Shown here one piece after another: positions 1 to 8,755 of a DNA stretch of 47,687 bases. The stretch comes from Extibacter muris (GTDB taxonomy: Bacteria; Bacillota; Clostridia; Lachnospirales; Lachnospiraceae), in contig NZ_SMMX01000021.1 in the NCBI RefSeq assembly GCF_004345005.1, positions 1 through 47,687 on the forward strand, read 5' to 3'. The translations under genes and the position numbers were made by a program. Within the stretch, counting starts at the first letter, position 1; each line of letters begins with the position of its first letter. A model generated the notes under the pieces. That model ran no database searches. It saw only the letters and a program-made list of their open reading frames with translations, and was not told where the DNA came from.

Positions 1-62
1 GGCAGAGGTGGAAGTGCAGCAATGCATGGAGCTGACTGCTACTAATCGGTCGAGGGCATGAC
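1..62 (+). rRNA. 23S rRNA gene, 3' end only
   Basis: The first about 62 bases match the conserved 3' terminus of bacterial 23S rRNA, including the CTAATCGGTCGAGGGC-type segment and the closing GACC. The gene enters from outside the window. The following 78 bases contain no 5S rRNA, so this rRNA operon runs directly into tRNA genes. Confidence 0.9.
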
Positions 63-140
63 CAGATATGATGGTGGATAGGTAATGGATGCAGGTATTT
101 CTTGTGTGCAGTTTTGAAGGTACATATCTTCAGTTAGCGA

Positions 141-214
141 GGCCCAGTGGCTCAGTTGGTTAGAGCGCCGCCCTGTCACGGCGGAGGTCGAGAGTTCGAG
201 TCTCTTCTGGGTCG
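141..214 (+). tRNA. tRNA-Asp (GTC)
   Basis: A full cloverleaf is present: acceptor GGCCCAG pairs with CTGGGTC, the anticodon stem encloses GTC, and the T-arm carries GTTCGAGTC. CCA is not encoded. It is the first tRNA after the 23S gene and only 6 bases precede the next tRNA, so the cluster is probably co-transcribed with the rRNA. Confidence 0.97.
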
Positions 215-220
215 CTATAT

Positions 221-293
221 GGGATCTTAGCTCAGCTGGGAGAGCATCTGCCTTACAAGCAGAGGGTCATAGGTTCGAGCCCTATAGGTCCCA
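221..293 (+). tRNA. tRNA-Val (TAC)
   Basis: Acceptor GGGATCT pairs with AGGTCCC with discriminator A at 293. The anticodon TAC lies at 254-256 and the T-loop is GTTCGAGCC. CCA is not encoded. Confidence 0.97.
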
Positions 294-301
294 TATGAAA
301 T

Positions 302-383
302 GGATGGATTCCCGAGTGGCCAAAGGGGGCAGACTGTAAATCTGTTGGCAACGCCTTCGAAGGTTCGAATCCTTCTCCATCCA
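302..383 (+). tRNA. tRNA-Tyr (GTA)
   Basis: This is a class II tRNA with a long variable arm, which fits tRNA-Tyr of bacteria. Acceptor GGATGGA pairs with TCCATCC and the anticodon GTA is at 336-338. Confidence 0.96.
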
Positions 384-449
384 CTGGAAAAGAATCAGCG
401 GTTTGCTAATCAAAATCAGTTTGGATCCGTTTCATCCGTTATCAGACTT

Positions 450-522
450 GCCGTTGTGGCTCAATTGGCAGAGCAGCTGATTTGTAATCAGCAGGTTACC
501 GGTTCAAGTCCGGTCAACGGCT
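450..522 (+). tRNA. tRNA-Thr (TGT)
   Basis: Acceptor GCCGTTG pairs with CAACGGC. The seven-base anticodon loop TTTGTAA gives anticodon TGT at 483-485. A 66-bp spacer with no visible signal separates it from tRNA-Tyr. Confidence 0.96.
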
Positions 523-546
523 TCAATAACAAATATTAGTTAATAG

Positions 547-620
<74 letters not shown>

Positions 621-781
621 TTTGCACGTTGTAGTTCAGAGCGTGCACGAACGAAAGTAATTGTAATTTCAAGCTTGCTTGAAAGGACAAATACTTTTGA
701 GAGTATAGGCGGTAACGCCGTGACTGAGAAAACGTAGTTTTCGAAGTCGCACGCGAAAGTTTCACATAATATTGCCCATTT

Positions 782-854
<73 letters not shown>

Positions 855-880
855 TTTTCTTTACTATTATAATTGCATAT

Positions 881-953
881 GGGCGTGTAGCTCAGGTGGT
901 AGAGCACTTGACTTTTAATCAAGTTGTCCGGGGTTCGAATCCCCGCACGCTCA
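881..953 (+). tRNA. tRNA-Lys (TTT)
   Basis: Acceptor GGGCGTG pairs with CACGCTC and the anticodon loop CTTTTAA gives anticodon TTT. It is the last tRNA of the cluster and is followed 12 bases later by an intrinsic terminator. Confidence 0.96.
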
Positions 954-965
954 TGGGAATGAGAG

Positions 966-1004
966 AACGCAAACTCAGTATTTATACGGGTTTGCGTTTT
1001 TTTT
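966..1004 (+). terminator. Intrinsic terminator of the rRNA/tRNA operon
   Basis: A perfect 9-bp stem (AACGCAAAC / GTTTGCGTT) around a 15-base loop runs into a T tract ending at 1004. Its position right after tRNA-Lys and before ldh fits the end of the stable RNA transcript. Confidence 0.9.
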
Positions 1005-1067
1005 GCCTGTATGGGAGCTCTGTTACATGGGGATACTATCAGTACTTATAAAAGAAGGAGGTAGCTT

Positions 1068-2009
1068 ATGGTCAATATACAGAAAACCGCAATAATCGGA
1101 TGTGGATTTGTCGGCTCTACAATTGCGTATACATTATTGCAGAGAGGGACATTTTCAGAGATGGTGCTGATTGATGCAGATACGAAGAAGGCCGAAGGTG
1201 AAGCGATGGATATCAACCACGGCCTCCCCTTTGTCCATGCTATGGATATCTATGCGGGAGATTATGATGATATAAAAGATGCAGCGCTTGTTATCATAAC
1301 TGCGGGCGCCAATCAGAAACCGGGAGAGACAAGGCTGGATCTCGTACAGAAAAATACAAAGATTTTGCGTTCAATAATCCATGATATCAAGGCTGCCAAG
1401 TGCGAGGGTATCCTTTTAATCGTATCTAATCCTGTCGATATACTCACGTGCGTAGCACTAAAAGAATCAGGCTTTCCAAAAGAAAGGGTAATAGGATCCG
1501 GAACGGTTCTTGATACGGCAAGGCTCAAATATCTGCTTGGCGAGCATCTTAAGGTTGATAGCAGAAGCGTGCACGCGTTTATCATCGGTGAACACGGTGA
1601 CAGTGAACTTGCGGTCTGGAGTACGGCGAATATTTCCGGCATTGATATAGGGCACTTCAGCGAGCTGCGCGGAAGCACCTCAGAGGAGCACGTGTGGGAA
1701 GCCATATATCAGGATGTACGTGACAGTGCCTATGAGATTATAGAGAGGAAAGGGGCTACGTATTATGGCATAGGGATTGCCGTTGCCAGGATTGCAGAGT
1801 GCATCATCCGTGACAGCCATGCGGTGCTCCCTATATCTGTCTTCCTGTCGGGCCAGTATGGCCTTCAGGGGTTGTGCCTCAGCATTCCGACAGTCGTCGG
1901 ACAGAATGGGGCAGAACAGGTGCTGGAGATAGAACTGGATGCAAAAGAGCGGCAGAAGCTGATAGAATCAGCGGAAGAGATAAGAAAGACACTCAGCCAG
2001 ATAGTATAG
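1068..2009 (+). CDS. ldh: L-lactate dehydrogenase
   Basis: This enzyme converts pyruvate plus NADH to L-lactate plus NAD+ in the cytoplasm and regenerates NAD+ in fermentation. The 313-residue protein has the usual family length. It shows the N-terminal Rossmann motif IIGCGFVG (about residues 9-16), the NPVD segment, and GEHGDSE carrying the catalytic histidine. Residue patterns fit LDH rather than malate dehydrogenase, though the two are related and I cannot run a phylogeny. The start is fixed by an AGGAGG-type site about 7 bases upstream. The gene appears monocistronic: a terminator precedes it, and an 82-bp gap with only a weak AATCTT...AAGATT hairpin follows. Confidence 0.93.
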   Translation: MVNIQKTAIIGCGFVGSTIAYTLLQRGTFSEMVLIDADTKKAEGEAMDINHGLPFVHAMDIYAGDYDDIKDAALVIITAGANQKPGETRLDLVQKNTKILRSIIHDIKAAKCEGILLIVSNPVDILTCVALKESGFPKERVIGSGTVLDTARLKYLLGEHLKVDSRSVHAFIIGEHGDSELAVWSTANISGIDIGHFSELRGSTSEEHVWEAIYQDVRDSAYEIIERKGATYYGIGIAVARIAECIIRDSHAVLPISVFLSGQYGLQGLCLSIPTVVGQNGAEQVLEIELDAKERQKLIESAEEIRKTLSQIV

Positions 2010-2136
2010 CGCGACTCTCATAAAACGTAATCTTTACCTAAACTTAAGATTTTCTTTCGGAAATTGATAGATACTATATATATAATTACTATTGAACCAA
2101 GCAAAAGCATTCAGTCATTTAGAAGGAGGTTTTATA

Positions 2137-3210
2137 ATGTACGGAGATAAAAAACCTGCGGTCAGCGTGGTTGTCCCCTGTTATAATGAGCAGGATGTAC
2201 TGCCTCTTTATGTACAGGCCATGCAGGAAGTAATAAAGAAGATGGAGCCTACAGCCGTGGAGATCATATTTGTAGATGATGGTTCTACAGACGATACGCT
2301 TAAGCTTTTAAAGGGATATCATGAGCAGGATAAAGATTACCGCTATCTATCCTTTTCCAGAAATTTTGGAAAAGAGTCCGCCCTTTATGCAGGCCTCAAA
2401 GCAGCAGGGGGCGAGTATGTGGTCGTAATGGATGCAGACCTGCAGGATCCTCCTGACTATATACCAAAAATGCTCGGCATATTACAGGAAGGCGAGTATG
2501 ATTGTGTAGCGACGAGAAGAGGAGACCGTGAGGGCGAAGCCAGGATCCGGTCATTCCTGTCGGCATCTTTCTATAAATGTATCAATAAGCTCTCTGAGGT
2601 TCAGATAGTGGAGGGTGCCAGGGATTTCCGCATGATGAATCGGAAGATGGCTGATGCCATACTCTCGCTGAGCGAATGCAACCGATTTTCCAAGGGCTTG
2701 TTCGGATGGGTCGGATTCAGGACGAAATGGCTGGAATACCACAATGTGGAACGTGCGGCAGGGGATACGAAGTGGTCTCTTTGGAAGCTGTTCAAATACT
2801 CCATCGACGGGATCCTCGGCTTTTCGACAGTACCTCTGTCAATGGCTTCTTATGGGGGGATATTGTTCTGCGGGGCAGCATTCTGCATGATCGTATTTCT
2901 CGTCGTCAAGAACCTGTTCTGGCATGACCCCGTAGCAGGATGGCCGGCCATGATGTGCGTCATCTTCCTGATAGGCGGGATTCAGCTGCTCTGCATTGGA
3001 ATCTCGGGACAGTATCTTGCAAGGGCTTACACGGAGATAAAAAACAGGCCAATCTATTTATTGAGGGAATCAAGTGATGAAGAGGATGCAAAAACTGAAG
3101 GCAAAGGCAACAAAAAACAGGGAAGATATTTTATATCTCTCGATTCTTATAATCATTCCGCTCATCCTGTATATCCTGAAGACAAGAAACGGATATCTGG
3201 CAGGCTCTGA
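2137..3210 (+). CDS. Polyprenyl-phosphate sugar glycosyltransferase, GT2 (CsbB/GtrB type)
   Basis: A family-2 glycosyltransferase predicted to load a sugar onto undecaprenyl phosphate at the inner membrane face. Visible motifs are VVVPCYNE near the N-terminus, DDGS (D47-D48), DADLQDPP (D99-D101) and two C-terminal membrane segments at roughly residues 232-262 and 268-290. An upstream in-frame start at 2092 is possible, but 2137 has a strong AGAAGGAGG site 7 bases before it, so I chose 2137. The protein is 357 residues, longer than the roughly 320 usual for this family. Its last about 45 codons overlap the next gene in another frame and are hydrophilic. The next two genes (YfhO, GtrA) complete a known three-part glycosylation set. 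Confidence 0.88.
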   Translation: MYGDKKPAVSVVVPCYNEQDVLPLYVQAMQEVIKKMEPTAVEIIFVDDGSTDDTLKLLKGYHEQDKDYRYLSFSRNFGKESALYAGLKAAGGEYVVVMDADLQDPPDYIPKMLGILQEGEYDCVATRRGDREGEARIRSFLSASFYKCINKLSEVQIVEGARDFRMMNRKMADAILSLSECNRFSKGLFGWVGFRTKWLEYHNVERAAGDTKWSLWKLFKYSIDGILGFSTVPLSMASYGGILFCGAAFCMIVFLVVKNLFWHDPVAGWPAMMCVIFLIGGIQLLCIGISGQYLARAYTEIKNRPIYLLRESSDEEDAKTEGKGNKKQGRYFISLDSYNHSAHPVYPEDKKRISGRL

Positions 3211-5596
3211 GATAGACTGGCTCGGGCAGCATATCGTATTCCCCGACTATTTCCGTAAGCTGTTTTATGAGACAGGCACTTTGTTCCCACAGTTTGCAGC
3301 AGAGCTTGGAGGAGGGCAGAACATCTATAACTTTGCATACTACGGGCTCTTTAATCCGCTATATCTTCTGTCATACATGTTGCCTTTTATAAAAATGGCC
3401 ACATATATTCAGGCTGTAGCGGTCCTGGAACATATTGCGGACGGTATCCTGTGCTATTATTGGCTCGGAAGAGGCCATTTCAGAAGGCGGGAAAGCTTTT
3501 ATGCTTCCGTTATGCTTGTGCTGGCTGCTTCTGTTACCTACCATTCATCGATGCAGCTGATGTTTGTGAATTATATGCCGTTTCTTCTGCTGGCGCTGAT
3601 CGGTTACGACCGGTATTGCGAGAATGGGAAATATGGCCTGTTGACGGTATCTGTATTATGTATGATACTGACAAGCTTTTACTTTGCTGTGGGAGGGCTG
3701 GCAGCTCTGTTCATCTATGGAGCATGTGGATACAGGCACGAGAAAGGGACATCTGTGTGGGGCATGATCAAGTGGTTCTGGTACAGGTATTACCCGGCCC
3801 TTCTTGGCTGCCTTCTTTCTCTGTTCTATCTTGTACCTGTATATTTTGCGATGTCGGCCGGGCGAACCGGACACGCTGCCCAATCTTTGAAAGAGCTGCT
3901 TGTTCCTGATATACGGCTTCATAAGCTCTTATACAGCGGTTATGGGATGGGTCTCTCTGTCGCTGCACTCATCCTATTATGTACAAGTATCTTTTACAGA
4001 AGATGCAGAGAGAAGTTTATGGCAGCCACATTGTTTCTCTTGCTGCTGTTCCCGGTATTTGACTGGCTACTGAACGGAGCGCTCTATCTGAGAGATAAAG
4101 CCTTTATTCCGTTTCTGCCGCTTATGTGCTGGCTCGCCGCCTCGTTCTTTTACAGAATCGGCAGCCGCCTGCTCAGGGCGCGTGAGGCTGTGGGAGGCTG
4201 CGTGCTGGCAGGTGTGCTGCTTACGGTCTCCCTGCTGACCAATACTTATGTACGGCAGGAGCAGTATTTTATCTATATTGACTTTGCAGTTTGTGCGGCA
4301 GCAATCGCCATCAGCATGTTCTGCTGGAAAAAGGCCGTATCCACAGCCATGCTTGCGGTGATGGCGATGCTGTGCGTAGGCCAGGTGGCAGTGCTGAAGG
4401 AGGAGCTGGTCACAAAGGCAGAGATGGACAGAATTGACAGCCCGGATATCGGGAAAGCTGTCGAATCTGTGCAGGGTGGAGGTTCATACCGCACTGAGAC
4501 ACGGGGCGGATACAGTGCGAACAAGGCGAACCAGAATAAGGTGTGGGTGTGTGGACAGAACCTGACCACCGTATATTCTTCTATCAGCAATCCTTACTAC
4601 ATCAGCTTCCGCAGCAAAGTCCTGCATCTGAGCAAGCCAAGCAGGAACAGCCTGATGGCCGATACGGTAGATAACCCGGTATTCCTGAAGATTATGGGCG
4701 TCCGGTATATTGTGGGCAGCCGGGCACCGGACGGCTACGAGAAGATAAACCAGTACGGGGACGTCAATATATATGAAAATAACGATGTGGCGCCTTCCGC
4801 TTATGTGACAGACCAGATTATGACGGAAGAGGATTTCTTAACCTTATCCTGGCCGGAAAGACAGCTTGCTATGCTCAGTACCGCAGTGGCGGATACGAAA
4901 GAGGCGGCGGATGAGATAAAAGAACGTGCTGCAGAGGTGGATGTACATATGAGTGCATCCAGAATCAAGGGAAGTGCATCGTCCGGTATATTGACTGTTG
5001 ATAATGACGGCGAAGAAGATGCTTATCTGTTTCTGGAATTTGATGTAAAGAACAATAAGGCCTCCAAGGATGTGACGGTTGCGGTAAATGGGGAGCAGAA
5101 CAAGCTGAGTGCAGATAACGCGGCGTATTATAATGCCAATACGACGTTCCACTATACCTCTCTTCTTTCTGCCGGTGAGAATGAGGTTCCGGTTGAATAT
5201 GGGTCAGGCGATTACGAGATCAGCAATGTCCGTGGATGGATTGGCAGAGCGGACGAGAAGGAGACGCGCGACCTGTACGGCAGCCCCGTCAGCCTTGATG
5301 TTGCAGGAGCAGGAGATGTGCTGGAAGGAACCGCCAGGTCCGGCAAAGGGGGATGGCTGGTTACATCCATTCCTTATGACGAGAATTTCAGGCTGTATGT
5401 GGACGGCAGGCAGGAGAAGATACACAAAGTCAATACCGCTTTTATCGGTGCGCCACTTGAAGAAGGTATACACGAGGTCAGACTCGTATACCAGGCCAAA
5501 GGCAGAACAGCAGGCATAGCAGGAACACTGGCAGCCCTAGGCATACTTGGAGCAGACATTATAAGAAGGAAGAGGAGGCTGCATGGTAAAATATAA
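3077..5596 (+). CDS. YfhO-family membrane glycosyltransferase
   Basis: A large polytopic membrane protein (839 residues) of the YfhO family. The N-terminal half is a series of hydrophobic helices up to about residue 430. It is followed by a long polar domain, likely outside the cell, and a final helix with a basic tail (RRKRRL). In B. subtilis and Listeria, YfhO-type proteins move a sugar from polyprenyl phosphate onto teichoic acid. That role is inferred here from the family and from the flanking GT2 and GtrA genes. GTG at 3074 or ATG at 3077 can start it; GAGG at 3063 fits either. The gene overlaps the GT2 gene by 134 bp and gtrA by 14 bp, implying translational coupling. Confidence 0.85.
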   Translation: MKRMQKLKAKATKNREDILYLSILIIIPLILYILKTRNGYLAGSEIDWLGQHIVFPDYFRKLFYETGTLFPQFAAELGGGQNIYNFAYYGLFNPLYLLSYMLPFIKMATYIQAVAVLEHIADGILCYYWLGRGHFRRRESFYASVMLVLAASVTYHSSMQLMFVNYMPFLLLALIGYDRYCENGKYGLLTVSVLCMILTSFYFAVGGLAALFIYGACGYRHEKGTSVWGMIKWFWYRYYPALLGCLLSLFYLVPVYFAMSAGRTGHAAQSLKELLVPDIRLHKLLYSGYGMGLSVAALILLCTSIFYRRCREKFMAATLFLLLLFPVFDWLLNGALYLRDKAFIPFLPLMCWLAASFFYRIGSRLLRAREAVGGCVLAGVLLTVSLLTNTYVRQEQYFIYIDFAVCAAAIAISMFCWKKAVSTAMLAVMAMLCVGQVAVLKEELVTKAEMDRIDSPDIGKAVESVQGGGSYRTETRGGYSANKANQNKVWVCGQNLTTVYSSISNPYYISFRSKVLHLSKPSRNSLMADTVDNPVFLKIMGVRYIVGSRAPDGYEKINQYGDVNIYENNDVAPSAYVTDQIMTEEDFLTLSWPERQLAMLSTAVADTKEAADEIKERAAEVDVHMSASRIKGSASSGILTVDNDGEEDAYLFLEFDVKNNKASKDVTVAVNGEQNKLSADNAAYYNANTTFHYTSLLSAGENEVPVEYGSGDYEISNVRGWIGRADEKETRDLYGSPVSLDVAGAGDVLEGTARSGKGGWLVTSIPYDENFRLYVDGRQEKIHKVNTAFIGAPLEEGIHEVRLVYQAKGRTAGIAGTLAALGILGADIIRRKRRLHGKI

Positions 5597-5972
5597 AAGA
5601 ATTACTGCATATATGATATTTGGCATATTGACTACAGTTGTCAATGTGGTGGCATATTATGTCTGCTACCAGATACTGAAGGTTCCAAACGTGTACAGTA
5701 CGATAGCCGCGTGGTGTATAGCGGTCGTATTTGCATTTCTTACCAACAAGCCTTTTGTGTTCCAAAGCAGGGACTGGAAAGGCCTGACCGTTGCTTCGGA
5801 GGCAGCCCGCTTCTTCGGGTGCAGGGCGCTGACCGGCGTGCTGGAAGTGGTACTCATGTATCTGCTTGTAGATATGCTGTCGCTGCAGGGCACGGTCATG
5901 AAGATACTGACCAATATTGCAGTCATCATATTGAATTATATTGCAGGCAGATATTTTGTATTTGACAGATGA
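5583..5972 (+). CDS. GtrA/GtcA-family flippase
   Basis: A 129-residue protein with four predicted membrane helices and the family pattern: an N-terminal YMIFGILTTVVN stretch, then an FAFLTNKPFVF segment. Members of the GtrA/GtcA family are thought to flip polyprenyl-phosphate sugars to the outer face of the membrane. The start lies inside the end of the YfhO gene (14-bp overlap), preceded by AGGAAGAGGAGG, so it is the third gene of the envelope glycosylation operon. The acceptor polymer (lipoteichoic or wall teichoic acid, or another glycan) cannot be read from sequence. Confidence 0.88.
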   Translation: MVKYKRITAYMIFGILTTVVNVVAYYVCYQILKVPNVYSTIAAWCIAVVFAFLTNKPFVFQSRDWKGLTVASEAARFFGCRALTGVLEVVLMYLLVDMLSLQGTVMKILTNIAVIILNYIAGRYFVFDR

Positions 5973-5992
5973 TAATATAATGGCTATTAGTA

Positions 5993-6021
5993 TTGACTTT
6001 TATAGTCATATTCGGTATATT
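5993..6021 (+). promoter_or_regulatory. Sigma-A promoter for the Mn2+ riboswitch / ATPase operon
   Basis: TTGACT (5993-5998) and TATATT (6016-6021) are separated by exactly 17 bp, a near-consensus housekeeping promoter. Transcription would begin about 6028, at the first base of the riboswitch P1 stem. Confidence 0.85.
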
Positions 6022-6028
6022 AAAAACT

Positions 6029-6129
6029 AATAAAAGGGAGTAACTGGCGCCGGCAGAAGCCCGCGTTTACGATGTCGTCAGTACGATGAGCGATCATCCG
6101 TATCGTAATGAAATGGTGAGACTTTTATT
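6029..6129 (+). ncRNA. yybP-ykoY (Mn2+) riboswitch aptamer
   Basis: The leader matches the yybP-ykoY manganese-sensing fold. P1 is a perfect 8-bp helix (AATAAAAG 6029-6036 with CTTTTATT 6122-6129). GGGAGTA follows immediately, as in the conserved first loop. A second arm has the stem ACGAT/ATCGT, an internal loop containing CGTCA on one strand and CCG on the other, and a distal stem ATGA/TCAT. These are the paired loops that contact the metal in the known structure. The 3' strand of P1 is also the 5' arm of a terminator, so Mn2+ binding should keep the terminator from forming. It sits directly before a cation ATPase gene, a well-known association. Confidence 0.9.
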
Positions 6130-6163
6130 GCATATTAAATTATGCAATAAAGGTCTCTTTTTT
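6118..6163 (+). terminator. Riboswitch expression-platform terminator
   Basis: A 16-bp stem (6118-6133 with 6142-6157, one U-G pair, 8-base loop) is followed by six T residues. Its 5' arm contains the P1 3' strand of the Mn2+ aptamer, so the two folds exclude each other. The predicted logic is ON with Mn2+. Confidence 0.9.
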
Positions 6164-6219
6164 ATTTAGATGGAAATAATAGAAAAGAGAGTCTCATTGC
6201 AGGAAAGAAAGGAAAACAT

Positions 6220-8754
6220 ATGCTGACAAGTGAACAGGCAAAAATAAACCAGGAGAAATACGGCTATAATGAGCTGGCGGAAGGCAAGAGGAAGAGCACG
6301 GTGAGGATATTTCTGGAACAGTTTGAGGATTTTCTCGTCATCATACTTATAATCGCAGCCATCGTTTCCGGCTTTTTAGGGGATGCGGAAAGTGCCGTGG
6401 TCATCTTCGTGGTTATAACCATCAATGCCATACTGGGAACCGTGCAGACGGTGAAGGCAGAACAGTCTCTGAAGAGTCTGAAGCAGCTGTCCGCGCCCGA
6501 GGCGAAGGTCATAAGGGACGGGGTGATGGTCCAGATACCGTCCAGGGAGGTCACGGTAGGTGACGAAGTGATACTGGAAGCAGGGGACCGTGTTCCCGCT
6601 GACGGCCGGCTTCTTGACGTAGCCAGCCTCAAGGCGGATGAAAGCGCCCTTACCGGGGAGAGCCTGTCCGTGGAGAAATCACTGGAAGAAGCTCCGGCCG
6701 GGGCAGCGCTCGGCGACCAGACGAACCGGGTCTTTTCCGGAAGCTTCGTAACTTATGGGAGGGGTACCTTTGAAGTTACCTCGATCGGGATGGATACGGA
6801 GGTCGGCAGGATTGCCAGGCTATTAAAGACGACATCAGAGAAAAAGACGCCGCTTCAGATGAATCTGGATGATTTTGGGAAGAAGCTGTCAATCATCATC
6901 CTCGTATTCTGCGGCATCTTATTTGCAGTAAATGTGGTGCGGGGCGGTTCTGCTGCGGACGCGTTCCTGTTCGCGGTGGCGCTTGCGGTGGCTGCAATTC
7001 CGGAGGCATTGAGCTCCATCGTTACGATTGTACTGTCTTTCGGTACCCAGAAGATGGCCAAGGAACATGCCATTATCCGCAAGCTCCAGGCGGTAGAGGG
7101 TCTTGGCAGCGTGTCTGTCATATGCTCGGACAAGACAGGAACGCTGACGCAGAATAAGATGACAGTGGAAGATTATTATGTGGACGGCAGGCGTATACCG
7201 GCGAAAGATATAGATCTGTCTGCCTGTAACGAGGAGAAGCTGCTTATATTCAGCATGCTATGCAATGATTCCGTGAACGCGGACGGCCAGGAAATCGGAG
7301 ACCCGACGGAGACCGCGCTTATCAATGTGGGCAGCAGGCTAGGCACCGACGCGTCTGAGATAAGGAAGATGTATCCACGGCAGTCTGAGATACCGTTCGA
7401 CAGCGACCGGAAACTGATGTCTACACAGCACCGGATAGACGGAGCGGAGATAATCGTCGTCAAAGGAGCCGTCGATGTCCTGCTTGGACGTATGAGCAGT
7501 ATAAGGACAGGTGAGACGGTACGGGATATCACGGAGGACGACAGGCTGGAAATCGAGAGGCAGAACATGGAGTTCTCAAGGGATGGCCTACGGGTGCTGG
7601 CTTTTGCATATAAGGAGATAGAAGGTGCGCGTGCCCTTACGCTGGAGGACGAAGACGGCCTTATCTTCCTCGGCCTCATATCAATGATGGATCCGCCGAG
7701 GGAGGAGTCGAAAGCCGCAGTGTCAGAGTGCAAGGCAGCGGGCATCAAACCAGTTATGATTACGGGAGACCACAAAGTCACGGCAGCGGCGATCGCGAGG
7801 AAGATCGGCATACTGAGAGATGATTCCGAGGCCTGCGAAGGCGCGGTAATCGAAGACATGTCCGACGAAGAGCTTCAAGATTTCGTGGAGAAAATCTCTG
7901 TGTATGCGAGAGTCTCTCCCGAACACAAGATAAGGATTGTCCGGGCATGGCAGGAAAAGGGCAACATAGTCGCTATGACGGGAGATGGAGTGAATGACGC
8001 TCCTGCGCTCAAACAGGCGGATATCGGAGTGGCCATGGGTATAACGGGTTCGGAGGTATCCAAGGATGCGGCGTCTATGGTACTCACGGACGACAACTTT
8101 GCCACCATTATCAAAGCGGTAGAAAATGGGAGAAACATCTACCAGAATATCAAGAACTCCATACAGTTCCTGCTGTCGGGGAATTTCGGCGCTATTCTGG
8201 CTGTACTGTATTCTTCTGTGGCAGGGCTTCCGGTGCCGTTTGCTCCGGTCCATCTCCTGTTCATCAACCTGCTGACGGACAGCCTTCCGGCTATCGCGCT
8301 CGGTCTTGAGCCGCACACGCAGAACGTGATGCAGGAGAAGCCCCGCCCGATGGATGAATCTATACTTACGGGAAAGTATCTGCTCAGTATCGGAACGGAG
8401 GGACTGTGCATCGGTATCATGACGATGGCCGCTTTTTATATCGGTTATGTAAGCGGGGACAGCGTGCTTGCAAGTACGATGGCCTTTGGAACCCTCTGTA
8501 CGGGAAGGCTTGTGCACGGGTTTAACTGTAAGTCGAAGAGGCCGGTACTGTTCACGAACAGGTTTTTCAACAATATATACCTCATAGGCGCATTTGCCAT
8601 CGGCCTGCTGCTTATCACAGGCGTGCTGACGATACCAGGGCTCCACGGCATCTTTAAAGTGGTTACGCTGAATCTGGGACAGCTGCTGACCGTATATGGG
8701 CTGGCGCTTTTGAATCTGCCTGTGATACAATTGATGAAAAAGATAAGGAGTTAA
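6220..8754 (+). CDS. P2-type cation-transporting ATPase (probable Mn2+/Ca2+ exporter)
   Basis: An 844-residue P-type ATPase that pumps divalent cations out of the cytoplasm. It shows TGES at 145-148 (actuator), DKTGTLT with phospho-acceptor D304, the hinge GDGVNDAP at about 588-595, PEAL in M4 and NLLTDSLPA in M6. These keep the ligands of SERCA-type site II. In M5 the SERCA site I glutamate position is alanine (NFGA, A658), as in single-site pumps of the PMR1 kind. The Mn2+ riboswitch upstream argues that manganese export is the physiological job; Ca2+ is the alternative. The start has GAAAGGAAA upstream. The next gene begins 2 bp after the stop. Confidence 0.92.
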   Translation: MLTSEQAKINQEKYGYNELAEGKRKSTVRIFLEQFEDFLVIILIIAAIVSGFLGDAESAVVIFVVITINAILGTVQTVKAEQSLKSLKQLSAPEAKVIRDGVMVQIPSREVTVGDEVILEAGDRVPADGRLLDVASLKADESALTGESLSVEKSLEEAPAGAALGDQTNRVFSGSFVTYGRGTFEVTSIGMDTEVGRIARLLKTTSEKKTPLQMNLDDFGKKLSIIILVFCGILFAVNVVRGGSAADAFLFAVALAVAAIPEALSSIVTIVLSFGTQKMAKEHAIIRKLQAVEGLGSVSVICSDKTGTLTQNKMTVEDYYVDGRRIPAKDIDLSACNEEKLLIFSMLCNDSVNADGQEIGDPTETALINVGSRLGTDASEIRKMYPRQSEIPFDSDRKLMSTQHRIDGAEIIVVKGAVDVLLGRMSSIRTGETVRDITEDDRLEIERQNMEFSRDGLRVLAFAYKEIEGARALTLEDEDGLIFLGLISMMDPPREESKAAVSECKAAGIKPVMITGDHKVTAAAIARKIGILRDDSEACEGAVIEDMSDEELQDFVEKISVYARVSPEHKIRIVRAWQEKGNIVAMTGDGVNDAPALKQADIGVAMGITGSEVSKDAASMVLTDDNFATIIKAVENGRNIYQNIKNSIQFLLSGNFGAILAVLYSSVAGLPVPFAPVHLLFINLLTDSLPAIALGLEPHTQNVMQEKPRPMDESILTGKYLLSIGTEGLCIGIMTMAAFYIGYVSGDSVLASTMAFGTLCTGRLVHGFNCKSKRPVLFTNRFFNNIYLIGAFAIGLLLITGVLTIPGLHGIFKVVTLNLGQLLTVYGLALLNLPVIQLMKKIRS

Positions 8755-8755
8755 G

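Noticed and set aside
300-539. Open frame through tRNA-Tyr and tRNA-Thr
   Set aside because: The sequence is fully explained by two tRNA cloverleaves.
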